DNA of 35,786 bases from Clostridia bacterium (lineage in GTDB: Bacteria; Bacillota; Clostridia; Oscillospirales; CAG-272), in assembly GCA_017399025.1 (NCBI GenBank), contig JAFQEK010000091.1, forward strand, positions 1 through 35,786. The letters run 5' to 3'. The notes under the pieces were generated by a model. That model searched no databases, had not been told where the DNA came from, and saw only the letters and a list, made by a program, of their open reading frames with translations. The position numbers were made by a program, and so were the translations under genes. Shown one piece after another: positions 15,517 to 22,879 of this stretch. How positions within the stretch are numbered: the stretch's first letter is position 1; every line of letters starts with the position of its first letter.

Positions 15517-17324
15517 ACCACGTCCTCCTTTGCCAAATTGATGTTTCTCATGCGGTTAATGAGCGCCATGAACTCCTGCTTGCGGGGCAAATCGAGAAAT
15601 CTTTCGCAGGTCGTAAAGAACGAGGAATACACAAAATCAATACCTTCTTCCTCGATTCTCTCATACAGCGCGTTTATTTTCTTTTCGATATCGATTTGTC
15701 GGTCGGTGTTCGTGACCTCAATTAAGCGAAGCATAAACCCGAGCGTATCCAACTGACGGGAGCATACGATATTATGAAGCCCCCGAACGTCGATCTTTTC
15801 GTCTCCGATGATGATAAAGCCCATATCCGAAACAGCGAGCCTTTCCGTACCGCTTCCCTTCGGATAGGAGATAAAACCGTCGGAATACAAAATTCTTCTT
15901 TGTCCCCAATCTGCAATCGAAGGTAATTCCGTTTTGATGCCGCAGGAATGGCAAATATGTTTGGATTTTTCGGTTACGTCGTGAATCAGATAATCCTCCA
16001 TCATATAGATCTTGTCGGCAACAGAAAGGTATTCCCCGCTCCCGCCGATGACAAGAATCGTGGAGACGTCTTTCGCCCTATACAATTCGTCCACTCGGTC
16101 GGTAAAGGGTGTGATCGGTTCTTTTTCGATCAGCGCTTTCATCATGCGGTCGCGGATCATAAAGTTCGTGGCACTTCGGTCCTCGTCGATCAGAAGCAGC
16201 TTCGCGCCCATATGGACGGCTTCCATAATGTTCGCCGCCTGCGAGGTCGAGCCCGAGGCGTGTTCGGTCGAAAAATCGCTTGTGTCACCGCCCGGGAGCC
16301 ACTTGATAAACGGCGAGATATTGACGTGCTTTACGCTCCTACCGTCCTCGGCAGATATGGTAACGGCGCTTGCATCGGTGATACAAAGCTCTCTGCCGTC
16401 CCCCTGTACGTGATCGTAAATTCCGGCCGAGATCGCATCGAGCAAAGTCGATTTTCCCGAATAGCCGCCACCCGTAATCACGGTAACGCCTTTTTTGATT
16501 CCCATTCCGCGCACACCGCAAATCTCAATCTCATCGTTCGGCGTGGATTGAAACGGAATCGCATCCGTCATCGGCAAGTCAGTCCCTTTTGCGCGGGGCA
16601 AAATACTGCCGTTTGCAACGAAGGCGCAATAGTCGCTCTCCTTCAACCACGCACGGATCGCGGCTTGCTTTCTTGCAAGCGCGGCGGCGTCCTCCAAGCC
16701 CTCCCTCTTGAAATTCAAAATAAAACAGTCGACCGCATCGGGAAGGTCACGGCAAAGCATTTGTATGGTCTTGCGAAGCTTCCTTTTCGGCAGCTGCACC
16801 TGAACGAGAAGGCAAAGACACATAAGAGGAGGTCGGGAAATACCGTCACTGAGCAGATAGATCTCCGAGCCCGCGCCGTTTTCATAATCCTTTTGCGGAA
16901 AGAGCGCAAAGTACGCCGCGTTCCTGCGGACGACCTCTCCACCCGGAGTGCAAACGTAATATTTGCCGTTTTCATGGTCGGGACGGCTTCGGTTATACAG
17001 AGCAACATTCAGCTCATCCATATACGGCTTGAACGCGCGCAAACAGAAATCCGCCTCCGCATTCTCCGTTTCCCTGCTTGGAATCTCGATGCCCAACGTT
17101 GCGCACGGAATGGTGATCAGAACCGTCGGCTTATCCTGTGCCAATTTATGCGTGACGGAAATGGCAAAGCCAACGCTCTCTCTGTAATAGGTTGCGCTGT
17201 AGTCCACATACGGCAATATCGTCGGATGCGCGGGATCGCATACGACCATACTGCCCTCATACATTTCTCTGTAGGTCGACGTGTCGGATTCCATCGCAAG
17301 CAGTTTATTTTTTAATCTCTTCAT
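15513..17324 (-). CDS. Predicted ATPase of the ABC class (PF09818-type)
   Basis: The 603-aa protein matches what I know of the ABC_ATPase family of soluble predicted ATPases, which have no membrane domain and no settled function in bacteria. The N-terminal 200 residues hold IPCATLGIEIPSRE and an acidic MDELNVALYNRS stretch. The ATPase core has Walker A GGGYSGKST (285-293), an ABC-like signature ASGSTSQ (356-362) and Walker B LLLIDED (376-382). Start ATG 17324 has a GAGGGG ribosome binding site and overlaps the stop of a 16-codon upstream ORF. The leader contains two terminators and a 19-codon ORF, so expression should be conditional. Codons are visibly richer in G/C than in the neighbouring transporter genes. 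Confidence 0.88.
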   Translation of the reverse strand: MKRLKNKLLAMESDTSTYREMYEGSMVVCDPAHPTILPYVDYSATYYRESVGFAISVTHKLAQDKPTVLITIPCATLGIEIPSRETENAEADFCLRAFKPYMDELNVALYNRSRPDHENGKYYVCTPGGEVVRRNAAYFALFPQKDYENGAGSEIYLLSDGISRPPLMCLCLLVQVQLPKRKLRKTIQMLCRDLPDAVDCFILNFKREGLEDAAALARKQAAIRAWLKESDYCAFVANGSILPRAKGTDLPMTDAIPFQSTPNDEIEICGVRGMGIKKGVTVITGGGYSGKSTLLDAISAGIYDHVQGDGRELCITDASAVTISAEDGRSVKHVNISPFIKWLPGGDTSDFSTEHASGSTSQAANIMEAVHMGAKLLLIDEDRSATNFMIRDRMMKALIEKEPITPFTDRVDELYRAKDVSTILVIGGSGEYLSVADKIYMMEDYLIHDVTEKSKHICHSCGIKTELPSIADWGQRRILYSDGFISYPKGSGTERLAVSDMGFIIIGDEKIDVRGLHNIVCSRQLDTLGFMLRLIEVTNTDRQIDIEKKINALYERIEEEGIDFVYSSFFTTCERFLDLPRKQEFMALINRMRNINLAKEDVV

Positions 17325-17371
17325 GAAAAATCCCCTCTTTCTTTTTTCTGAATCCTCTTCATAACAGACAT
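17321..17371 (-). CDS. 16-codon upstream ORF overlapping the ATPase start
   Basis: An AAAGGAG ribosome binding site 7 nt upstream serves an ATG at 17371. It encodes MSVMKRIQKKERGDFS and ends in TGA at 17321-17323, which overlaps the ATPase ATG as ATGA. The frame differs from the ATPase. The arrangement suggests translational coupling or a second layer of translation-dependent control. Because the ORF is very short, it may have no peptide function. Confidence 0.5.
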   Translation of the reverse strand: MSVMKRIQKKERGDFS

Positions 17372-17435
17372 AAACTTTCTCCTTTTGGTTTGGTAAAAAT
17401 TCTGTTTTCAACTTATATTTCGGGACTTTCCACGA

Positions 17436-17460
17436 AAAACAAAAAGCACCCCACGGGTGC
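17436..17460 (-). terminator. Second leader terminator of the ABC-class ATPase operon
   Basis: On the minus strand GCACCC-GTG-GGGTGC forms a 6-bp stem followed by TTTTTGTTTTT. It lies between the first leader terminator and the ATPase gene. Its CACCCG (17454-17459) is complementary to CGGGTG in the 3' arm of the first terminator. Confidence 0.8.
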
Positions 17461-17479
17461 ATGAAACGAAAACTCCAAC

Positions 17480-17506
17480 AAAAAACACACCCGAGATCGG
17501 ATGTGT
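17480..17506 (-). terminator. First leader terminator (attenuator) after the leader peptide
   Basis: ACACATCCG pairs with CGGGTGTGT over 9 bp (one G-T pair) around ATCT and is followed by TTTTT. It starts about 20 nt past the leader peptide stop codon. Its 5' arm can instead pair with codons 7-10 of the leader ORF. Confidence 0.87.
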
Positions 17507-17525
17507 CTGAAAAATGGTCATTTAC

Positions 17526-17585
17526 TTACGCTGTGCATACCTCAGGAAATACGAAGACAATCCGATAAATATAAGTTTTCATCAT
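17526..17585 (-). CDS. 19-residue leader peptide MMKTYIYRIVFVFPEVCTA
   Basis: A perfect AGGAGG lies 8 nt upstream of ATG 17585, about 40 nt after the predicted transcription start. The ORF ends with TAA at 17526. Its ATCGGATTGTC (17556-17566) is complementary, apart from one bulge, to GACACATCCGAT at the base of the following terminator. This makes it a candidate cis-acting leader peptide whose translation decides between terminator and antiterminator. It resembles in layout, not sequence, the leaders of antibiotic-inducible genes such as the erm family. The hydrophobic IVFVF run could interact with the exit tunnel, which is inference only. Confidence 0.7.
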   Translation of the reverse strand: MMKTYIYRIVFVFPEVCTA

Positions 17586-17630
17586 GATCATCGCCTCCTT
17601 TGGCTGAATTTGTAATTTGATTACGGTAAC

Positions 17631-17659
17631 AGTATATCACGCTTCTCTTCGATTGTCAA
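17631..17659 (-). promoter_or_regulatory. Promoter of the leader peptide-ATPase-XRE operon
   Basis: TTGACA (17654-17659) and TATACT (17631-17636) are separated by 17 bp. Transcription starts near 17624, giving a leader of about 300 nt before the ATPase. Confidence 0.9.
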
Positions 17660-17680
17660 TCGGAAGGAAGCATATTTTCA

Positions 17681-17712
17681 TCAACCAAAGGTTGATGGCA
17701 GCCGTTGGTTGA
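17681..17712. promoter_or_regulatory. Inverted TTGGTTGA pair upstream of the ATPase operon promoter
   Basis: TCAACCAA (17681-17688) and TTGGTTGA (17705-17712) form an inverted repeat with a 16-bp spacer. The half-sites are 24 bp apart, about two helix turns, and the repeat lies 22 bp upstream of the -35 box. A third copy, TTGGTTGA, is at 15265-15272, just past the XRE gene. It is a candidate operator or activator site, possibly for the XRE protein. Confidence 0.5.
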
Positions 17713-17735
17713 CATGAAAAACAATGCACGAGATA

Positions 17736-17762
17736 AAACAAAATTCTGTTCAAATTTTGTTT
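17736..17762 (-). terminator. AT-rich hairpin after the histidine kinase gene
   Basis: AAACAAAATT and AATTTTGTTT form a 10-bp stem with a 7-nt loop just past the kinase stop codon. The minus-strand 3' side is T-rich. It is weak in GC, but its position suits the end of the four-gene operon. Confidence 0.55.
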
Positions 17763-17765
17763 CTT

Positions 17766-18644
17766 TTAATTAAAGAAAATCCTGATTGATAATGTCGTTC
17801 CTTTGTAATCCGCAGAAATACAACCACCCATTTGCTCGGTCAGCAGTTTGGCAATCGACAGACCAAGCCCCGTAGATTTCCGTGCGGAATCGACAGTATA
17901 GAAGCGGTCAAAGAGCTTGCCGACTTCTACCGAAGAAAGTTCAGACGCGATATTAGAGAATGTGAGTTCTCCGTCTTCTGTCATTGTTACAGAAAAATCA
18001 CCGTCACTGTATTTGAGTGCATTACTGATGATATTTCCGAAAATACGCGACAAAGCCGATTTGTCAAGAGTACGAACAATCACGCTATCGGTAAGCGAGA
18101 TATTCGGTGTGATGTTCTTCTGCTCAAATGCTCCGTAAAAGGAAATCAGCGTATCTTCAAGCACTCTGCCCACGTTGACCTTTTCATAGGTTAAATCAGA
18201 TACCGACGAGATCACCGAGTATCTGAACAGTTCCTCGGTCAGCGCTTTGAGTACTTCGGTACGGTTCGCAATCTGCTCTACATACCGCCTTGTGTTGTCC
18301 GTCATTTCCTCTGCTTCAAGCAATTCAAGATAGCCGCATATTGCCGTGAGGGGTGTTCGCAAATCGTGGGAGATATTCGTAACCGCTTCTTTCAGTTCGC
18401 GGTCTCCGTTTATGTACTGTCTGCGCTGACGGCGAAGCTCGGCAAGCTGCCTTGCAATTTCACTTGCAAGGTGGCGCACGTGTTTATCACTTGAAGAAAC
18501 CGTAATAAGTTGATTGGTGTCAGAGGAAAGATGCTCCGTCATACAGGCGCATATCTCATCCATACTCTTCTGCATGATTCGGATTTTGACCATAAGTATG
18601 GCTATGATTACGGTAAGAACACCGCAAATGATCCAAGGGAGCAT
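17766..18644 (-). CDS. Sensor histidine kinase with a minimal sensor domain
   Basis: This 292-aa HisKA/HATPase kinase would phosphorylate the OmpR-type regulator of the same operon. One N-terminal membrane helix (about residues 3-22) is followed directly by a cytoplasmic linker, with no extracellular domain. The H box is NISHDLRTPLTAICGYLELLE (H93), the N box IFGNIISNALKYS, and the G box TGLGLSIAKLL. Such minimal kinases often take their signal from a partner transporter, here presumably the adjacent ABC-2 system (inference). The AAAGGAGG ribosome binding site 5 nt from the ATG is strong. It is the last gene of the operon. Confidence 0.93.
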   Translation of the reverse strand: MLPWIICGVLTVIIAILMVKIRIMQKSMDEICACMTEHLSSDTNQLITVSSSDKHVRHLASEIARQLAELRRQRRQYINGDRELKEAVTNISHDLRTPLTAICGYLELLEAEEMTDNTRRYVEQIANRTEVLKALTEELFRYSVISSVSDLTYEKVNVGRVLEDTLISFYGAFEQKNITPNISLTDSVIVRTLDKSALSRIFGNIISNALKYSDGDFSVTMTEDGELTFSNIASELSSVEVGKLFDRFYTVDSARKSTGLGLSIAKLLTEQMGGCISADYKGTTLSIRIFFN

Positions 18645-18669
18645 GGATCCTCCTTTCCGATTTCAAAGC

Positions 18670-19515
18670 TTATATGAAATCCTTTTTACGAAATGCAATA
18701 TACGCGCCCGAAAGAAGGGTCAGTATCGTCCCTGCCGAATAATAAGGCAACGTATTGAGTAATTGCATTTTTTCTTCGCTTATGAAAATGATAATATTAT
18801 TCGGATTCAAGAGCGGCTTTATCATTTTATAGTATTGGATAGATTGCCCGCTCGGAATAATATTGAACAAAAAAATAAGATTTTCACGCATTGGGCTGTC
18901 AATATAATTTTTACTTTTGACATACTCCTGCGTAAGAACAGGTTTTCCATCTACCCAATCAATTACTTGCTGATATTCGGGTATGCTTAGTGCAGTATCC
19001 AATTCACAAGCCACAATATATAATCCCAATACTAAAATCAGCGTCGTTACAACGGTAATTGCTTTTCGGGAAATCAAAACGGAAGTTGTGAAAATAATCG
19101 TAATCATGGAAATTGTAAAAAGGATATATCCGATTGAGGCTTTCGTGAGAAGTTCCGGCAAAATCTTCTTCATATTAGAGATATTCAATAATATAAAAAA
19201 TCCTGCGGATATAAAAAACAAAATCAAACAAACGCACAGCGCAACGATATATTCGGAAATAAATATTTTTCCTTTCGTATGCCCTAATGTGATTTTATTT
19301 CTGAAGCCTCCGTCGCTGAACTCCCTTCCGACCATCAAGGCAATCAACACGGCAAAAACAATAAACCCGATAATTACGTAAATGTCGTCAACCATCGCAT
19401 TGTCGTAAGCACTCTTTCCGCTTGCCAAGCCGATGACGGCAGATACCGTAAGCGAAATCCAAAACAATATATTTTTAAAATATCTGCGAAAACCCGCTCG
19501 TAATAATTTCATCAT
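18670..19515 (-). CDS. ABC-2 type transporter permease
   Basis: The 281-aa membrane protein has about six hydrophobic segments (near residues 12-30, 45-62, 90-112, 125-148, 152-172 and 255-275). A REFSDGGFRNKITLGHTKGKIF cytoplasmic motif follows TM2, as in ABC-2 permeases of the bacitracin/lantibiotic-immunity type. It pairs with the upstream ATPase. The ATPase stop and this ATG overlap (ATGA), and a GGAGG lies 9 nt before the start. A second ATG follows immediately and could also be used. The substrate is unknown, with peptide antibiotic export or sensing a reasonable guess from the linked two-component system. Confidence 0.9.
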   Translation of the reverse strand: MMKLLRAGFRRYFKNILFWISLTVSAVIGLASGKSAYDNAMVDDIYVIIGFIVFAVLIALMVGREFSDGGFRNKITLGHTKGKIFISEYIVALCVCLILFFISAGFFILLNISNMKKILPELLTKASIGYILFTISMITIIFTTSVLISRKAITVVTTLILVLGLYIVACELDTALSIPEYQQVIDWVDGKPVLTQEYVKSKNYIDSPMRENLIFLFNIIPSGQSIQYYKMIKPLLNPNNIIIFISEEKMQLLNTLPYYSAGTILTLLSGAYIAFRKKDFI

Positions 19516-20423
19516 ACCGCCTCACCTCCGACGAGGTTAATAAAGTAGGTCTCCAGATTTTCGTCTTGCTCGTGAGAGTTGATGAGGTTGCAGTTTTCCT
19601 TTGCAAGCTCCATTACAAGTTCGGAAAGAACAATTTCACCGTAAATATTCGCTTCCGTATCGGAGAGCACTTCGTAATCCTTTTCCATGCGGTCGAGGAC
19701 ACGGACGAGTGCCTTTGTGTCCGTTACCTCGACTCGGACGCACTTTCTGCACACCGCTTCCAGCTCTTCTGCGCTCAGTTCCTTCACGATGTGTCCTTTT
19801 TCGATAAAGCCGTAGTGTGTGGCGAGTTTGGAAAGTTCAGCGAGAATATGGCTTGAAATCAGCACGGTAATTCCGTGCTCGCGGTTGAGCTTCAAAATAA
19901 GTTCTCTGATCTCGACGATACCTTGCGGATCAAGACCGTTGATCGGCTCGTCAAGAACGATAAAATCGGGATTACCGATCAGAGCCACTGCTATGCCAAG
20001 TCTTTGTTTCATACCGAGAGAGAAATTCCGAGCCTTCTTCTTGCCCGTATGTTCAAGTCCTACGAACTTCAAGATTTCGGGTATGCTATCGTAGTTTGGC
20101 AGACCGAGAACGAGAGCTTGCTGCTTCAGATTGTCCTCTGCGGTCATATCCAGATAGATCGACGGAGTTTCCACGACCGCGCCCATTCTATGTCTTGATT
20201 TCGATATTTGTCTGTCCTTGTTCGATATGCCGTAAATGGCATATTCTCCCGACGTCGGCTCTTGCAAGCCGCAAATAACACGAATGAGCGTCGTTTTACC
20301 CGCACCGTTTCTTCCCACAAAGCCGTAGATCGCGCCTTTCGGGATGTGCATGGTTAAGTCCGCGAGCGCTTCAAATTTTCTGTATTTCTTTGACAGCGCC
20401 GAGGTTGTAAGTACGTATTCCAT
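19512..20423 (-). CDS. ABC transporter ATP-binding protein (BcrA/LanF-like)
   Basis: The 303-aa ATPase has Walker A GFVGRNGAGKTTLIR (about 34-48), Q-loop region CGLQEPTSG, signature FSLGMKQRLGIA, Walker B FIVLDEPINGLDP and the H-loop SSHILAEL. The C-terminal extension of about 90 residues is usual for the drug/lantibiotic-type ABC-2 ATPases. It heads the transporter part of the operon after a 93-bp gap that holds four direct repeats and a probable regulated promoter. The ribosome binding site is CAGGAGG. Confidence 0.95.
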   Translation of the reverse strand: MEYVLTTSALSKKYRKFEALADLTMHIPKGAIYGFVGRNGAGKTTLIRVICGLQEPTSGEYAIYGISNKDRQISKSRHRMGAVVETPSIYLDMTAEDNLKQQALVLGLPNYDSIPEILKFVGLEHTGKKKARNFSLGMKQRLGIAVALIGNPDFIVLDEPINGLDPQGIVEIRELILKLNREHGITVLISSHILAELSKLATHYGFIEKGHIVKELSAEELEAVCRKCVRVEVTDTKALVRVLDRMEKDYEVLSDTEANIYGEIVLSELVMELAKENCNLINSHEQDENLETYFINLVGGEAV

Positions 20424-20453
20424 TTTGAACCTCCTGAAAATTATGGTACTGTC

Positions 20454-20510
20454 ATTTTAATCAAAAAGCGTAAAGACAGCGGTAAAGAAAAGCGTTAAGA
20501 ATTCGTAAAG
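20454..20510 (-). promoter_or_regulatory. Four-copy direct repeat and probable regulated promoter before the ABC-2 genes
   Basis: On the minus strand CTTTACG-type units lie at 20504-20510, 20492-20499, 20479-20487 and 20468-20475, with starts 11, 12 and 12 bp apart. This is the one-turn spacing of OmpR/PhoB-family binding sites. A TAAAAT that could be a -10 follows at 20454-20459, and its -35 position falls inside the repeats, where no consensus -35 exists. The neighbouring response regulator is the obvious binder (inference). Confidence 0.6.
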
Positions 20511-20516
20511 ATTCCT

Positions 20517-21173
20517 TTATTTTTTCAACCGAAAGCCGATTCCCCAAACCGCTTCAATATAATCTTTTCCCGATGCATCGCGAAGCTTTTTGCGAAGATT
20601 GCTGACGTGAATCTTCAGTGAGTTTTCCGTACAATCGGGTGTGTCGAGGCTGATATGATCGAGAAGCTGAGACTTGGACACCGCTTGTGTACTGTTCATC
20701 ATCAAGCATTTCAGTATAGCGTATTCCGTTCTTGTCAGCTTTAGGTCGATGTCACTTACCGTGACGGCGTAGTTTGCCGTGTTTAAGGTAATCGCATCGT
20801 AATGTAACAGCGTGGTCTGAACGGTTGTATTCCGCAAAGCAACCGCGATTCTTGCAAGAAGCTCTTTTGTATTGAACGGCTTTGTTACATAATCTACCGC
20901 ACCGCCATAGAGCAAATCGACCTTGTGATCCACATCGATCTTGGCACTGACAACGATAACGGGAATATTCTTTATCTTGGGTAGTATCTGTTCTCCCGAA
21001 AGTCCGGGGAGCATTAAATCAAGCAATACGAGGTCGGGTGTTTTATTGGAAAGCAACATCAGCGCTTCCGTTCCCGAATAGGCGCGAATTACGCCATACC
21101 CCTCTTTTACGAGGACTTCCTCAAGCATATTGCCAATGTGTATATCATCATCTATGATTGCAATTGTTTTCAT
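20517..21173 (-). CDS. OmpR/PhoB-family response regulator
   Basis: The 218-aa protein has a receiver domain with the acidic pair D9/D10, phospho-acceptor D52 in LVLLDLMLPG, and K98 in YVTKPFN. A winged-helix DNA-binding domain follows (about 125-218, with LTRTEYAILKCL and ENSLKIHVSNLRKKL). I chose ATG 21173 because AGGTGG lies 5 nt upstream. The GTG three codons earlier would overlap that site. It is first in an operon with the ABC-2 transporter and kinase, a layout like bacitracin or lantibiotic resistance modules. Confidence 0.94.
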   Translation of the reverse strand: MKTIAIIDDDIHIGNMLEEVLVKEGYGVIRAYSGTEALMLLSNKTPDLVLLDLMLPGLSGEQILPKIKNIPVIVVSAKIDVDHKVDLLYGGAVDYVTKPFNTKELLARIAVALRNTTVQTTLLHYDAITLNTANYAVTVSDIDLKLTRTEYAILKCLMMNSTQAVSKSQLLDHISLDTPDCTENSLKIHVSNLRKKLRDASGKDYIEAVWGIGFRLKK

Positions 21174-21209
21174 GATAACCACCTGTCATTCAGATTTAAG
21201 TATGTTTAT

Positions 21210-21238
21210 ATTATATCATACAATCGTAAACTTTTCAA
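21210..21238 (-). promoter_or_regulatory. Promoter of the response regulator operon
   Basis: TTGAAA (21233-21238) and TATAAT (21210-21215) are separated by 17 bp. It is divergent from the LytTR promoter about 95 bp away. Confidence 0.8.
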
Positions 21239-21333
21239 CAATGAAGTATCCGGAATCATTTGACCTTTTCATTTTCTCCGTATGGCATTCTTCATCGGTT
21301 ATTTTGTAAGCGTTCTTATTTGTAACGAGCCTA

Positions 21334-21362
21334 TTGCGCGAAATATTTTTTTATGTTATACT
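21334..21362 (+). promoter_or_regulatory. Promoter of the LytTR regulator-kinase pair
   Basis: TTGCGC (21334-21339) and TATACT (21357-21362) are spaced by 17 bp. The leader is about 22 nt, with a GGAGAAG ribosome binding site. Confidence 0.7.
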
Positions 21363-21391
21363 GTTATCAATAAAACAATCGGAGAAGAAAA

Positions 21392-22105
21392 ATGAAACTG
21401 AACATAGCAATTTGCGACGATGAACAAAATCAAATTGAATATATAAAAGATATTGTTTCAGCATGGGCAAAAACGAGCGGACATTTTCCGGCTTTTTCGG
21501 AATTCCCCTCGTCGGAAGCCTTTCTGTTTGACTATGCGGAGAACCGGAATTACGATATTTTACTCCTTGATATCGAAATGGCGAAAATGAACGGTATTGA
21601 TCTTGCCAAAAAAGTGCGCGAAGGAAATAACCGTGTGCAGATCGTTTTCATTACGGGATATCCCGATTTCATGTCAGAGGGCTTTGAGGTAGCGGCGCTT
21701 CATTATCTGATGAAGCCCGTCAAAAAAGAAAAGCTATTTTCCGTGCTTGACAGAGCGGTAGAAAATCTCGGACATAAGGAAGAATCCCTCGTTTTGGAAA
21801 CGGAAAACGGCATGTTGCGCATAAATTTTTCGGAAATCATGTTGGCAGAAGCCAAAGGACACGATACGGTTTTGACACTCACAAGCGGAAATGAAACTGC
21901 GAAGATCGGTATCAATGACTTGGAGAAAAAGCTTGATGCCTCTTTCGTGCGCTCCCATCGCAGTTATCTTGTCGGACTTCGCCATATTACAAGGATTACC
22001 AAGACAGATGTAATTCTTGATAACGGTGATCTGATTCCGCTTTCCCGTCGAATGTATGCGGTAGTAAACCAAAAATTTATTGATTATTATAGGGGTAAAA
22101 TGTAA
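21392..22105 (+). CDS. LytTR-family response regulator (AgrA-like)
   Basis: The 237-aa protein has a receiver domain with D9/D10, phospho-acceptor D60 in ILLLDIEMAKMNG, and K108 in YLMKPVKK. A LytTR DNA-binding domain follows from about 130, with FVRSHRSYLVGLRHI and PLSRRMYAVV. LytTR proteins bind two direct repeats about 21 bp apart, and exactly such a pair sits before the ABC exporter downstream. Its TAA overlaps the kinase ATG (TAATG), so the two are coupled. No AgrD-like peptide gene was found nearby. Confidence 0.95.
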   Translation: MKLNIAICDDEQNQIEYIKDIVSAWAKTSGHFPAFSEFPSSEAFLFDYAENRNYDILLLDIEMAKMNGIDLAKKVREGNNRVQIVFITGYPDFMSEGFEVAALHYLMKPVKKEKLFSVLDRAVENLGHKEESLVLETENGMLRINFSEIMLAEAKGHDTVLTLTSGNETAKIGINDLEKKLDASFVRSHRSYLVGLRHITRITKTDVILDNGDLIPLSRRMYAVVNQKFIDYYRGKM

Positions 22106-22785
22106 TGGCTCGCCTTTTTGACTTTCTGTTTGGAAAAATGATTGACAGGCGTATTGCCGCCTATCAGAATGACATTGTGGAACGCCATCTCGATGAGGTG
22201 CAGAATATGTACCGACAGGTGCGCGGTTGGCGGCATGACTTTGCGAATCATGTGCAAAATATGAATACCCTTTTGGAGAAAGGCGATCATGAAGAATTGA
22301 AATCCTATCTCGATAAGATGGGCGTGGAGCTTCGCACGGTCGATACCGTTCTCAAAACGGGAAACGTGATGGTCGATGCGGCGCTCAACAGTAAGATCAC
22401 GCTTGCCATGAGTAAACATATCGCCGTCAATGCCAAAGCCACGGTACCTGAAAAGCTGACGGTTTCCGAGGTGGAGCTTTGTGCGCTGATCGGCAATCTG
22501 TTGAACAATGCCATTGAGGGCTGTTTAACATTGGATAAGGAAGAAGAACGGTTTATCCGTGTTTATATCGGTGTGTTGAAAGGTCAGCTTTATATTTCCG
22601 TTACCAATTCCTATCTCGGTATGCGAACAAGAGAAAACGGAAAATACCGCACGACAAAAAATGACAGCAATTCTCACGGCTTCGGACTTCTTCGTATTGA
22701 TAGTATTGCCAAGAAATACGGCGGTTACGTAAACCGTCAGCATGAGGAAGGTGTTTTTGCAACGGAGGTTATGCTTCCGCTTTAA
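22105..22785 (+). CDS. Soluble GHKL (AgrC-like) histidine kinase without membrane domain
   Basis: The 226-aa protein contains only the dimerisation/phosphotransfer and ATPase parts of an AgrC-type kinase. The H box is VRGWRHDFANHVQNM (H44), the N box LIGNLLNNAIEG (about 129-139) and the G box SHGFGLLRIDSIAKKYGG. AgrC-like kinases usually have six or seven N-terminal membrane helices of about 200 residues. Here the frame starts directly with an amphipathic helix (MARLFDFLFGKMIDRR). It therefore must sense a cytoplasmic signal or work with another membrane partner, perhaps the exporter. The start is fixed by the TAATG overlap. Confidence 0.9.
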   Translation: MARLFDFLFGKMIDRRIAAYQNDIVERHLDEVQNMYRQVRGWRHDFANHVQNMNTLLEKGDHEELKSYLDKMGVELRTVDTVLKTGNVMVDAALNSKITLAMSKHIAVNAKATVPEKLTVSEVELCALIGNLLNNAIEGCLTLDKEEERFIRVYIGVLKGQLYISVTNSYLGMRTRENGKYRTTKNDSNSHGFGLLRIDSIAKKYGGYVNRQHEEGVFATEVMLPL

Positions 22786-22796
22786 GAATATATATC

Positions 22797-22827
22797 GGCG
22801 AGTGCGAATGATCGCTCTCGCCGTTTT
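22797..22827 (+). terminator. Hairpin after the LytTR/GHKL pair
   Basis: GGCGAG-t-GCGA-atga-TCGC-t-CTCGCC forms a nearly perfect 10-bp stem, then GTTTT. It separates the regulatory genes from the exporter transcription unit, although the T run is short. Confidence 0.7.
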
Positions 22828-22840
22828 ACGTGCTGAACGC

Positions 22841-22872
22841 ACCACTCGTGCGAAATACAATACCACTCGTGC
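22841..22872 (+). promoter_or_regulatory. Direct repeat of ACCACTCGTGC, a candidate LytTR binding site
   Basis: Two perfect 11-bp copies at 22841-22851 and 22862-22872 are exactly 21 bp apart, the spacing known for AgrA and other LytTR regulators. They end 7 bp before the place where the exporter's -35 box should be. Confidence 0.7.
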
Positions 22873-22879
22873 CCAAATC

